Shown here in pieces: positions 19,691 through 28,403 of a DNA stretch of 64,000 nucleotides. The notes beneath the pieces are model-generated. The model had not been told where the DNA came from. It ran no database searches and saw only the letters and a program-made list of their open reading frames with translations. Positions within the stretch are counted from its first letter, which is position 1, and each line of letters begins with the position of its first letter. This DNA is from Pseudomonadota bacterium (GTDB lineage: Bacteria > Pseudomonadota > Gammaproteobacteria > UBA5335), in NCBI GenBank assembly GCA_002862435.1, contig PKDC01000057.1, forward strand, positions 62,001 through 126,000, given 5' to 3'. The position numbers and the translations under genes were made by a program.

Positions 19691-19729
19691 CCGCCGGAGT
19701 GGCGCGCAAGCAAGCGCCCATTCCGGCGG
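19691..19729 (+). terminator. Strong hairpin after rne, possible terminator
   Basis: CCGCCGGA and TTCCGGCGG enclose a second inverted pair (GGCGC/GCGCC). It sits 17 bases after the rne stop, between convergent rne and pgi. There is no T run on either strand, so its role as a terminator is uncertain. Confidence 0.4.
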
Positions 19730-19792
19730 CATCAGCCATCACAGCGACCCCATTCAAACGGCAGGGACCGTTTTAGCGGCCTCGCTGCAGCG

Positions 19793-21439
19793 TCAAGCGC
19801 CCCCATTCAAACAGGCCGCCAATAGCGCGGCGGACCAGGGATCGTGCCCGGCACCGACCTGGCCCTGCGCCAGTTCCTCGATGACGGTCTGCGCCATGAG
19901 CTTGCCCAATTCCACGCCCCACTGATCGAAGGAATTGATGCCCCAGATGGCGCCCTGGGTGAAGATGCGCTGTTCGTACAGGGCGATCAGCGCTCCCAGC
20001 GCATCGGGCGTCAGCGCATCCAGCAAAATCGTCGTGCTGGGCTGGTTGCCAGGGAAAATATTGTGGGGAGTCAGGGCTGCTACCCGCGCCGCGTCCAGTC
20101 CCCGCGCCTCCAGGGCCACGCGGGTCTCGGCTTCGGTGCGACCGCGCATCAGCGCCTCGCTCTGGGCCAGCAGATTGCCGATCAGGGCGCGATGGTGCTC
20201 CGCATGGGCGTGATGTGGCCGCACGCAACCGATGAAATCGGCCGGAATCAGGTGGGTGCCCTGGTGCATCAACTGGAAAAAGGCATGCTGGCCGTTGGTC
20301 CCCGGTGCGCCCCAGACGATGGGGCCGGTGGGCCAGCTCACCACCGCGCCGTCACGGGTGACCCGCTTGCCGTTGCTCTCCATGTCGGCCTGCTGGAGAT
20401 AGGCCGGCAGGCTGCGCAGGCGGTCGTCGTAGGGCAACACGGCCTGGTTGCCGGCGCCAAAGAAATCGGCATACCAGACTCCCAGCAAGCCCAGCCGTAC
20501 GGGAAGATTCTCGGGCAATGGCGTATCGCGGAAATGCGTGTCCATCGTGCGGGCGCCAGCGAGCAAGGATTCAAAGGCATCCATGCCCACGGCGATGGCG
20601 ATGGCGAGCCCCGTGGCCGACCACAGGGAATAGCGTCCACCGACCCAGTCCCAGATGGGGAAGCGATGCGCTTCCAAAACCCCGAAAGCTGCAGCGGCCG
20701 CCGCATTACTGGACACGGCCAGGAAATGCCGCGCCATCACGGCATCTTCCGATAGCCCGGTCTGCAACAGCCAGGCCTTGGCCGTGTGGGCGTTGACCTT
20801 GGTTTCCAGGGTGCCGAAGGTCTTGGAATTGACGATGAACAGCGTGCGACGCGGATCCAGCGGGCCTAATACACGGCTGATCTGGGCGCCGTCGATGTTG
20901 GAGACAAAATGCACGCGCGGCCCGCCTGCCGCATAGGGCGCCAGCGCTTCGCAGACCATGTAGGGCCCCAGATCCGAGCCGCCGATGCCGATGTTGACCA
21001 CATCGGTTACCGCCTCGCCGGCCGCCCCCAGCCAGTTGCCGGCACGGATTTGCTCGCACACTGCCCGCATGCGCGCGCGCGTGGCGAGAATGGCGGGCAT
21101 GACGTCTTCGCCGTCCACCCGGAATACGCTGCGCGCATCCCCGCGCAGCGCCATGTGCAGCACGGCGCGCTGCTCGGTGGTGTTGATGCGCTCACCGGCA
21201 AACAGGCGGGCAATCTGCTCCGGCAGTCCCACCTCTGTCGCGAGTGCAAACAAGAGCGCAAAGGTTTCCTCAGTGGCCCGATGCTTGGCGTAGTCCACCC
21301 GCAGCGCGCCAACCCGTCCCCACCAGCGCTCGCCGCGTCCCGGGTCCTCGATGCACAAGCTGCGCAGGTGGCGATCGGCCAGGCTGGCATGATGGGTCTT
21401 GAGCGCTTTCCAGGCAGGCAGTTGGTCAAGGGCGGTCAC
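19793..21439 (-). CDS. pgi: Glucose-6-phosphate isomerase
   Basis: Interconverts glucose-6-phosphate and fructose-6-phosphate in glycolysis and gluconeogenesis. 548 residues, full length. Motifs: NIGIGGSDLGPYM, FVSNIDGAQISRVL, SKTFGTLETKVNA, the signature VGGRYSLWSATGL, GVWYADFFGAGNQAVLPYDDRL, and the C-terminal INSFDQWGVELGK with the catalytic lysine. It is monocistronic and lies between rne (convergent) and panD. Confidence 0.98.
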   Translation of the reverse strand: MTALDQLPAWKALKTHHASLADRHLRSLCIEDPGRGERWWGRVGALRVDYAKHRATEETFALLFALATEVGLPEQIARLFAGERINTTEQRAVLHMALRGDARSVFRVDGEDVMPAILATRARMRAVCEQIRAGNWLGAAGEAVTDVVNIGIGGSDLGPYMVCEALAPYAAGGPRVHFVSNIDGAQISRVLGPLDPRRTLFIVNSKTFGTLETKVNAHTAKAWLLQTGLSEDAVMARHFLAVSSNAAAAAAFGVLEAHRFPIWDWVGGRYSLWSATGLAIAIAVGMDAFESLLAGARTMDTHFRDTPLPENLPVRLGLLGVWYADFFGAGNQAVLPYDDRLRSLPAYLQQADMESNGKRVTRDGAVVSWPTGPIVWGAPGTNGQHAFFQLMHQGTHLIPADFIGCVRPHHAHAEHHRALIGNLLAQSEALMRGRTEAETRVALEARGLDAARVAALTPHNIFPGNQPSTTILLDALTPDALGALIALYEQRIFTQGAIWGINSFDQWGVELGKLMAQTVIEELAQGQVGAGHDPWSAALLAACLNGGA

Positions 21440-21509
21440 GGCTCATTCCTCCAGCGCGGCGGGTTTCACGGGGATTCCGGGAGAGGATTGCACAGCTTGG
21501 GTGTACGGA

Positions 21510-21550
21510 TAAAGAAAAGCCCCCGCATCGCTTGCGGGATGCGGGGGCTT
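21510..21550 (-). terminator. Rho-independent terminator of the panBCD cluster
   Basis: A 13-bp stem, AAGCCCCCGCATC / GATGCGGGGGCTT. Read on the minus strand it is followed by TTTTCTTT and begins 23 bases after the panD stop. Strand and position identify it as the end of the pan transcript. Confidence 0.85.
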
Positions 21551-21572
21551 CAGGAATCCGGGATCAAGCCGA

Positions 21573-21959
21573 TCAAGCGCTGGCGAGCTGAACCGGAATG
21601 GTATTGCGGGTATGGGTCACGAAATTGCGTTCGTCCAGATAGACCAGCTTGGGCTTGAAGCGTGCAGCCTCATGGGCGTCCATCCCCGCGTAAGCGCAGA
21701 TGATGATGCAATCGCCCACATTGGCCTTGTGGGCCGCGGCGCCGTTCACCGAAATAATGCGCGAGTCATCCTCGGCGCGGATGGCGTAGGTCGTGAAACG
21801 TTCGCCGTTGGTGACGTTGTAGATCTGGATTTGCTCGTAATCCAGAATCCCGGCCGCATCCAGCAGGCGCCCATCGATGGCGCAGGAACCCTCATACTCG
21901 AGCTCGGCGTGAGTCACGCGCGCGCGGTGCAATTTGGCTTTGAGTAAGGTCAAGTGCAT
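21573..21959 (-). CDS. panD: Aspartate 1-decarboxylase (pyruvoyl enzyme)
   Basis: Makes beta-alanine from aspartate for pantothenate synthesis. 128 residues from the ATG at 21959 ([20 protein letters not shown]); the ORF track adds 28 codons. The proenzyme self-cleavage site is intact in EYEGSCAID: the Gly-Ser bond is cut and the serine becomes the pyruvoyl cofactor. Also present are [31 protein letters not shown] and the C-terminal NTIPVQLA. It follows panC by ~190 bases on the same strand and ends at a strong terminator. Confidence 0.98.
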   Translation of the reverse strand: MHLTLLKAKLHRARVTHAELEYEGSCAIDGRLLDAAGILDYEQIQIYNVTNGERFTTYAIRAEDDSRIISVNGAAAHKANVGDCIIICAYAGMDAHEAARFKPKLVYLDERNFVTHTRNTIPVQLASA

Positions 21960-22150
21960 GTCACCCATCTCGGCAGTGATGTGGATACGGAACGATCCAT
22001 GGCCCTTGAGCGCGACCTCCATCCCTGGCGGCCGTCTCCCCAATCACGTCAAACGACGGTATTTGAACGATCCGGAATTCTGTTTTCCGGACGTTCCCGC
22101 CACAAACGGGAAGCCGGAGACCCCGAACCCTCGCACCGGTTCAGGATTGA

Positions 22151-23008
22151 TCATTCTGAAAGCTTGACCTCAATATTGTCAATAAGTCGCGTTGATCCCA
22201 AACGCGCCGCTACCAGCATCACCAGCCGGTTTTCCTGTCCCGTGGGCGCTTGCAGATCCTCGGGGCGCACGATGCGTGCATAGTCCACTGCGAATCCGGC
22301 AGCCACCAGCCGCGCAGTTGCCTGCGCCTCCAGCACGGCATAGTCCCGCTCCCCCGCGGTCAGCGCGGCGGCGCCCTCGGTCAGCGCGGCATGGATCGCG
22401 CCCGCGCGCGCGCGTTGCGCGGGATCCAGGTACTGATTCCGCGAGCTGAGCGCCAAGCCGTCGGTGTCACGCCACGTCTCCATCCCCTCGATGCGCACCG
22501 GTAGGCCCAGCTCCCGCACCACGGCCCGGATCACTGCCAGCTGCTGATAGTCCTTCTTGCCAAAGACCGCCACATCGGGCTGCACCAAAATGAACAGTTT
22601 GGTTACCACCGTGGCCACGCCGCTGAAATGCCCGGGGCGGGACGCGCCACACAAGCCTTCCGTCAGCGCGCCTGACACCTCCACATGCACAGCGCCAGGC
22701 AGGCCCGCCGGATACATGACCGCCACCGTCGGCAGAAAGGCCAGATCGGCGCCCTGGGCCGCCAGCGCCGCGCAATCGGCCTCGGGCGTGCGGGGATAGA
22801 TCGCAAAATCCTCACCGGCGCTGAACTGGGTGGGGTTGACGAACACACTCACCACCACCCGCTCGGCCAGCGTCCGCGCGCGATCCACCAGCGCCAGATG
22901 CCCGGCATGGAGATTGCCCATGGTGGGTACCAAGGCGATTCGCTCCCCCGCCCGCCGCCGGCACGCGACCCACTCGCGCAGATCTTCGGCCGTTTCCACC
23001 CGCTCCAT
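22151..23008 (-). CDS. panC: Pantothenate synthetase
   Basis: Joins pantoate and beta-alanine with ATP through a pantoyl-adenylate. 285 residues from the ATG at 23008; the longer ORF-track frame runs into panB. Motifs: VPTMGNLHAGHLALV (nucleotidyl-transferase HxGH), VSVFVNPTQF, RPGHFSGVATVV, FGKKDYQQLAVI (KMSKS-like loop equivalent), and SSRNQYL. It starts 11 bases after panB, indicating one transcript. Confidence 0.98.
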   Translation of the reverse strand: MERVETAEDLREWVACRRRAGERIALVPTMGNLHAGHLALVDRARTLAERVVVSVFVNPTQFSAGEDFAIYPRTPEADCAALAAQGADLAFLPTVAVMYPAGLPGAVHVEVSGALTEGLCGASRPGHFSGVATVVTKLFILVQPDVAVFGKKDYQQLAVIRAVVRELGLPVRIEGMETWRDTDGLALSSRNQYLDPAQRARAGAIHAALTEGAAALTAGERDYAVLEAQATARLVAAGFAVDYARIVRPEDLQAPTGQENRLVMLVAARLGSTRLIDNIEVKLSE

Positions 23009-23019
23009 GGGCCGCTCCG

Positions 23020-23838
23020 TCAAAACGTATGTTCGGCGGCGGGAAACTCGCCCTGTTTCACCGCCCGCACATAGCTCTGCAAGGCCGCGGCGATGCTTCC
23101 CGTTCCGGTCAGGAAGTCCTTGGAAAAGCGCGGCCGCTTGCCAATCGAAATCCCCAGGATGTCGTAAAGCACCAGCACCTGGCCGTCCACTCCGGCCCCG
23201 GCGCCAATACCGATCACCGGCACCGGCACGGCCGCCGTGATCTCGGTTGCCAGCGTCGCCGGCACGCATTCCAGCAACAGCATGTCGGCACCGGCTGCCA
23301 CCAGCGCCTCGGCGTCGCGGCGCATGGTCGCGGCCTGCTCGGCTCCTCGGCCCTGCACCTTGTAGCCGCCCAGCTTGTGGACGAACTGCGGCTGCAGGCC
23401 GATGTGGGCGCACACCGGCACGCCGCGCGCGGTGAGGTAGGCCACCAGTTCCACCTGCAGCGCGCCGCCCTCCAGCTTGATCATGCGGGCGCCGCCGTCC
23501 TGCATCAGCCGCACGGCACTCTGCATCGCCTGCTCGGGGGTGTTGCAGGTGCCAAAGGGAAGATCGGCCACCAGCAAACCCCGCCGCAGCCCGCGCGCCA
23601 CCGCCCGGGTGTGGTGAACCATCGTGTCCAGCGTCACGGGCAGCGTGCTCTCAAAGCCCTCGACCACCATCCCCAGGGAGTCGCCCACCAACACCCACTC
23701 CACCCCTGCCGCGTCCATCTGGGCGGCAAAGCTGGCGTCATAGGCCGTCAGCGAGACGATCTTCTCGCCCTCGACCTTCATTCGGCGAAGCGTGTCGAGG
23801 GTAATGGGACGGAGGGACGAGACATCGCCGCTATACAT
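23020..23838 (-). CDS. panB: 3-methyl-2-oxobutanoate hydroxymethyltransferase
   Basis: Transfers a one-carbon unit from methylene-THF to ketoisovalerate, giving ketopantoate, the first pantothenate step. 272 residues from the ATG at 23838; the ORF track over-extends it by 87 codons. Motifs: KIVSLTAYDASFAAQMDAAGV, LVGDSLGMVVEG (metal-binding), DLPFGTCNTPEQAM, MIKLEGG, AHIGLQPQ, and IGIGAGAGVDGQVLVLYDILGI. The Shine-Dalgarno is weak. First gene of panB-panC-panD; ketopantoate reductase panE is not adjacent. Confidence 0.97.
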   Translation of the reverse strand: MYSGDVSSLRPITLDTLRRMKVEGEKIVSLTAYDASFAAQMDAAGVEWVLVGDSLGMVVEGFESTLPVTLDTMVHHTRAVARGLRRGLLVADLPFGTCNTPEQAMQSAVRLMQDGGARMIKLEGGALQVELVAYLTARGVPVCAHIGLQPQFVHKLGGYKVQGRGAEQAATMRRDAEALVAAGADMLLLECVPATLATEITAAVPVPVIGIGAGAGVDGQVLVLYDILGISIGKRPRFSKDFLTGTGSIAAALQSYVRAVKQGEFPAAEHTF

Positions 23839-24129
23839 TGCGAGCACCCGGAAAGCACGAGGGAAGGGTTCCAAGATTACCCCAGGCGGGGCATCGCAGC
23901 CATGCCCGACAAACCGGGGGTGAGCCCGCGCGTTGGTCCGACGGACCGACACGAGTCGTGAATTGGATCCGGCTCCGCCCCTACCGCAGCGGCGCATGGC
24001 CGCAAGTGCATCGGGTCGACGCATCAAGGCGTAAAAAGGCGGGGACGTCGCCCCCCAGGCTTGCTCAAGCCCGGGGGGGACGCAAGTGGTCTTCAGCAAT
24101 TTATATACAACGATGATCGCGGTGCAATT

Positions 24130-25602
24130 TCAATCCGCACGCGCCATGGGCGCCGAAATATCCCGCCCCACCCAACGCGGCGGCGAGCGGGTTTCCTCAC
24201 CAAAGCGGCGCGGCCCGCCAGCACCCACCGTATCCGGAAACCACAGCCCCACGTTGAGCGAAATATCGAGTTTGCCCACCGGGAAACCACGCGCATCAAC
24301 ACCGAGTCGCGGGGAGGCGCCCGGAAAATGCTCCCAAACGGTCGTGGCCTTAAGATCATCCTGGTACAGCAACCGCAACTCTTCCGGCCAGCCTGGCGGG
24401 ATATCGAAGCGGGCAAACACATCCCAGCCGAGGCGGCTGTCCATCCACAGCCAATTCTTCTCGTGCGAAATCGTCGCCGTGCGCTCCAGTTCACTCAGCT
24501 TGCCGTCCACCACGGCGTAGCCATCGGGATCCTGGCTGCCGGCCGCGTTCACATGGCCGCCCTGGATGTCGTTGAAATCCAGCGCCAGGTAAAAGCGCGG
24601 GTGATTGAGCACCCGAGTCAACACCTCGCCACCCGGAATCTGGATCGAAACAGGAAGCACGATGCCCTGGTCGTAAAGCGTCACCTGGGACAGGATGTTG
24701 AACACCGGTATGCCTGCCACCACAATGCGCAGCTTGAGCAATCCAGTGGCCCGCACGGGTCCGTCCTTGGCAAAGATCAACTCGGGACGAATGTTGTCCA
24801 GCGTATTGAAGCTCAGCTTGGGCCAGGCGGTGAACACCCCCGTCTCCAGCTCGCCATAGATGGCATCGAGCACCCGCTTGTCCTGGCGCGGACCCACGTT
24901 GGCGCGAAAATCCTGGAAGTCCAGGAAATTCGCCGGATTCGTACGGAATTGGTAATAGGTGTTGTTTGAAACACCGGTCTTGGCATCGAACGAGACATAA
25001 TCCGCCGGCTTGCGGCGCGCATCGCCCTGCACCAGATAGGCGTAGCGCGCCTTGCCCTGGTGCTCAAAAGCCAGCTCCTTGAGAATGCGGCCCTTGACCT
25101 CTCCATGCTGGGTCGGCACGTAGGGTTCATACCCCGAGTCGCGATACATGAACACCAACTCATCCACCGGATCGATCTTCCCGTAGGTCCCCTCAAGCTT
25201 GTTGGGGGAGACATCGGGGAGATAGACCCAGCCCTTCTGGTCCATCTCATCGATCTGGAACGGAATGGGCTGCATGCGCCCGCCCCGCACCACCATGACC
25301 GAAATATCCCCCACCGACTGGCGAATCAGTTCGGGCACTTCCTTGCCCTTGATCACCACCGGGTGCAGGTAGGCGTAATGCGTCAGGTCCAGCTTTTCAA
25401 TCGCCTGACTGAGCTGCTCGGGGGTCAGCGCCCGCAACAGCGCCTGGTTGTCGACCAGGTAGGTCGGATCGTCACGATAGGCCGCCACAGCCTGCTCGAA
25501 CGTTGCCGCGTCCACTTTGCCATAAGACGGCGCCACGGCATGCGCCGACCCCACAACGAGACCGAAGCACAGCGCGGCCATGCTTTTTCTGATGAAAACC
25601 AT
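24130..25602 (-). CDS. Secreted/periplasmic protein of unknown function
   Basis: 490 residues with a clear signal peptide (MVFIRKSMAALCFGLVVGSAHA). I chose the ATG at 25602 because AAGGAGGAG sits 8 bases upstream; an ATG two codons earlier overlaps that site. I do not recognise a family. The mature protein looks mixed alpha/beta with many aromatic residues. Conserved-looking stretches include QPIPFQIDEMDQKGWVY, PVDELVFMYRDSG and LWMDSRLGWDVFARFD. There are no membrane helices and no lipobox. It is divergent from a D-aminoacylase-type amidohydrolase across ~235 bases, so the two may share control. Confidence 0.75.
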   Translation of the reverse strand: MVFIRKSMAALCFGLVVGSAHAVAPSYGKVDAATFEQAVAAYRDDPTYLVDNQALLRALTPEQLSQAIEKLDLTHYAYLHPVVIKGKEVPELIRQSVGDISVMVVRGGRMQPIPFQIDEMDQKGWVYLPDVSPNKLEGTYGKIDPVDELVFMYRDSGYEPYVPTQHGEVKGRILKELAFEHQGKARYAYLVQGDARRKPADYVSFDAKTGVSNNTYYQFRTNPANFLDFQDFRANVGPRQDKRVLDAIYGELETGVFTAWPKLSFNTLDNIRPELIFAKDGPVRATGLLKLRIVVAGIPVFNILSQVTLYDQGIVLPVSIQIPGGEVLTRVLNHPRFYLALDFNDIQGGHVNAAGSQDPDGYAVVDGKLSELERTATISHEKNWLWMDSRLGWDVFARFDIPPGWPEELRLLYQDDLKATTVWEHFPGASPRLGVDARGFPVGKLDISLNVGLWFPDTVGAGGPRRFGEETRSPPRWVGRDISAPMARAD

Positions 25603-25837
25603 GTTCATCTCCTCCTTAAGATCCTTGTTTTTCCCCGGCAAGCCCGGGATGAGCCCACGGCCCGAATCGCAGATTCGTCCGTCCAAAAGTTATAGCCAAT
25701 CCTGCGACACTTGCTTTTTTCTTTTTTCTGCGGCAGGGCTTATGATTCGAGGATGCAGGGAACTGCGCGGACGATCCGGCCGATGAGCCGGACGCATGAC
25801 AAAGCCGCGGGATGCGGTAACGAGGAGGAGGATGTAT

Positions 25838-27802
25838 ATGGCTAGCCAGCCCACATGGGATCTGTTGATCAAAAATGCCCTGGTTTTCGACGGCGGCGGG
25901 GAGATGCCCCAGGCATACGACCTCGCCATCCATCAGGGCCGCATCGCCGCCAAGGGCCTCAATTTCAATCCGGCCTGGGCGCGCACGGTGGTCGACGGCG
26001 CCGGCCAGTGGCTGATGCCCGGCCTGCTCGACATCCACACCCATTTCGACGTGGAAGTGGAAGTCGATCCGGGTCTGCCCGAAGCGGTGCGCCACGGCAC
26101 CACCACCGTCGTGATGAGCAACTGCAGCCTGGGGCTCGCCTTTGGCCTGCAGCCCTATGGCTGGGGCGATCCGCTGCAGGACAATCCCGCAGTGGATTGC
26201 TTCGCGCGGGTGGAGAACATCCCCAAGTCCGTGCTCAGCGGTGCCCTCGATGGCCATGTCACCTGGGACAACCCCATCGATTACCTCAAGCATTTCAAGG
26301 AGCTGGCGCTTGGCGCCAATGTCTGCCCGATGGTGCCCCACACCATGCTGCGCATCGCGGTCATGGGCATGCCCGGCGCCTTGAGCGACAAGCCCACCGA
26401 CGAGCAGATCGTGGCGATGTGCCGCGTGCTGGATGAATGCATGCAGGCGGGTTATGTCGGCATGTCCACCGATGGCCTGCCGCTGCACTATCTGGCCAAC
26501 GACCCCTACCGGGGCGAACGCATCCCGGCGCAGCACGCCACGCGCAAGGAGATCCGCGCCCTGTGCGAGGTGGTGCGGGCCAATGACGGCATCGTCCAGT
26601 TCACGCCCAATCCGGATGCCAAGCTCGCCACGCTGTCGCTGATGCTGATGGGTTGCGCGCGGCTGTTCGGCAAGCCCCTGCGCATGACGGCCACGGCGGC
26701 GATGGACCTGATCTCCCAGCCCATGGCGTGGCGGGGCCTGCTGCGGGTCAACCGACTGATCAACTCTCGCCTGCTGAAGGGCCGCTTCGCCTTCCAGGCC
26801 CTGTCGGCGCCGTTCAAGGTCTATGCGGATGGGGTGACCTCACCGCTACTGGAGGAACGTCCGGCTTTCCGCGAACTGATTGCGCTCGAGCTGGACGATC
26901 GCGAGGGCCGCCAGCGCCTGCTCAATGATCCGGCCTACCAGGCCCGTTTCCGCGAGGCCTGGATGTCCGGCAAGCGCGGCTTCAACTTCGCCCGGCTGGC
27001 GCGGCGGCTGGGTGTCGAACCCACCACGTTCACCCGTGATCTGCGCGACATGGAGCTGGTCTCGGTCCCGGACATGCCCGAGTGGAGCGGGCAGAGCATG
27101 CAGGCCATCTATGACCGCCTGCTGCGCTTCCAGGCCTCCGCAGGTCGGCTGGGGCATTTGAGCGATGCGGAAGCCGCGGCGTTTGCCCAATTCCCCAATC
27201 CCCTCATAGACGACGCCGAGTTCATGCTGCACCTGCTGCGCCGGTACGACCGCCAGTTCCGCTGGGCCATGACCACCGCCAACCGGCGCCGCGAGGTGCT
27301 CAAGAAACTGCTGCTGGATAAGGACACCCTCCCCGGCTTCAACGACTCCGGTGCCCATCTCACCAACATGGCCTTTTTCGACGGCAATCTGCGCACCCTG
27401 CAACTGGCCCAGGAAGATGGTCTGGAAACGGTAACGCGTCAGGTTCGGCGCCTCACCCGCGACCCGGCGGCGCTGTTCAACCTGGATGTGGGAACGCTTG
27501 ATCTGGGCGCCCAGGCGGACGTGGTGTTGATCGATCCCGAGGCCCTGCGCGCCTATGACCCGGAAGCCGGGACCGTGATGCAGTACCGCGAAATCTTCAG
27601 CAACCCTCAGATGGTCAACCGCTCCGACGGGGTGGTGACCCAGGTCGTCATCGCCGGCAAGATCGCCTGGGACGGCAAGCGCTACACCCCCGTCTACGGG
27701 CGGGAACGCATGGGCCGCGTCCTGACCCGCCGCGGCACGGTCGCGCCGGGCCATGACGATCATCCGGACCGCGCTGAGTTTCCCAAGGCATTGGCCGGCT
27801 GA
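25838..27802 (+). CDS. N-acyl-D-amino-acid deacylase-family amidohydrolase
   Basis: A metal-dependent hydrolase of the amidohydrolase superfamily, D-aminoacylase branch; likely cleaves an amide bond, substrate unknown. 654 residues from the ATG at 25838, 6 bases after GAGGAGGAGG. The metal-binding HTHFDVEVEVDPG is at residues ~67-79, preceded by MPGLLDI. Other features: HGTTTVVMSNCSLG (the conserved cysteine ligand position of this branch), STDGLPLHYL, a late NDSGAHLTNMAFFDGN, and a C-terminal beta-sandwich piece LGAQADVVLIDPEAL. Two tandem terminators follow. Confidence 0.87.
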   Translation: MASQPTWDLLIKNALVFDGGGEMPQAYDLAIHQGRIAAKGLNFNPAWARTVVDGAGQWLMPGLLDIHTHFDVEVEVDPGLPEAVRHGTTTVVMSNCSLGLAFGLQPYGWGDPLQDNPAVDCFARVENIPKSVLSGALDGHVTWDNPIDYLKHFKELALGANVCPMVPHTMLRIAVMGMPGALSDKPTDEQIVAMCRVLDECMQAGYVGMSTDGLPLHYLANDPYRGERIPAQHATRKEIRALCEVVRANDGIVQFTPNPDAKLATLSLMLMGCARLFGKPLRMTATAAMDLISQPMAWRGLLRVNRLINSRLLKGRFAFQALSAPFKVYADGVTSPLLEERPAFRELIALELDDREGRQRLLNDPAYQARFREAWMSGKRGFNFARLARRLGVEPTTFTRDLRDMELVSVPDMPEWSGQSMQAIYDRLLRFQASAGRLGHLSDAEAAAFAQFPNPLIDDAEFMLHLLRRYDRQFRWAMTTANRRREVLKKLLLDKDTLPGFNDSGAHLTNMAFFDGNLRTLQLAQEDGLETVTRQVRRLTRDPAALFNLDVGTLDLGAQADVVLIDPEALRAYDPEAGTVMQYREIFSNPQMVNRSDGVVTQVVIAGKIAWDGKRYTPVYGRERMGRVLTRRGTVAPGHDDHPDRAEFPKALAG

Positions 27803-27830
27803 GCGAGCCGGGGCGCCAGAACGCCAGAAA

Positions 27831-27855
27831 AAAGGCCCTCTTGGTGAGGGCCTTT
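27831..27855 (+). terminator. Hairpin terminator 1 after the amidohydrolase
   Basis: A perfect 10-bp inverted repeat, AAAGGCCCTC / GAGGGCCTTT, with a 5-base loop, 29 bases after the stop. It is A/T-flanked on both sides, so it could work in either direction. Confidence 0.75.
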
Positions 27856-27896
27856 AGGAGACGCGTATCGCTTTGTTGTTATGTTTCTTCATCTGT

Positions 27897-27926
27897 GCCG
27901 GCGCTTCTAAGGCGCCGGCTTATTTT
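27897..27926 (+). terminator. Hairpin terminator 2 after the amidohydrolase
   Basis: GCCGGCGC, a 7-base loop, GCGCCGGC, then TTATTTTT. A strong second terminator ~40 bases after the first. Confidence 0.8.
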
Positions 27927-28403
27927 TATGGATCCTCAATCAGCGCGGTGTCTTGAATGTTGCCGCCGCTCCCTTTGGTGTTTTTGTCGTGGGGCGGTTG
28001 CTGCTCTCACCGTCGCTATAGCTTATGCAGGCTGCGTGCCAACAAATGAAAGTGCGTCGGATCATTTCGCGCGGCAACCCAAGCGGCAGCATGCATTATC
28101 AGCAACCATTTGATTCAAAATATACTTCTGCTATTTTTCGAGTGATTTTCGCGCCAACCCCAGCGCGTAACAAACATCATTCCGATGCTTTCCACTCCCC
28201 GAATCACGCGCTCACTCGCCCCTCCAGATGGACCGAATAGGCACCTCCCATCCGCCCGGGACAAAAACTGACCCAACGGGTCGGTTTGCCGCCGATGAGA
28301 CAACGATCGAAGCAATCCACGTTGTCCCTGGAAAGCGCAGCCGGCCGCGCTGCTCTCGGCACGCAATGCGGATTGCGGCGCGACAGCATGGCGCGACAAG
28401 GCT
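27927..28403. other. Intergenic region downstream of the amidohydrolase and rlmKL
   Basis: Between the convergent amidohydrolase and rlmKL genes. Short ORFs have no recognisable family. Base composition drops to A/T-rich around 28100-28190. I see no RNA gene or repeat. Confidence 0.4.

Noticed and set aside
21960-22150. CCGGAA...TTCCGG hairpin between panC and panD
   Set aside because: Short stem without a T run, and genes on both sides appear co-transcribed; not called as a terminator or riboswitch.
27841-28240. 90- and 71-codon ORFs after the amidohydrolase
   Set aside because: The first overlaps two terminators; neither has a family or ribosome-binding site.
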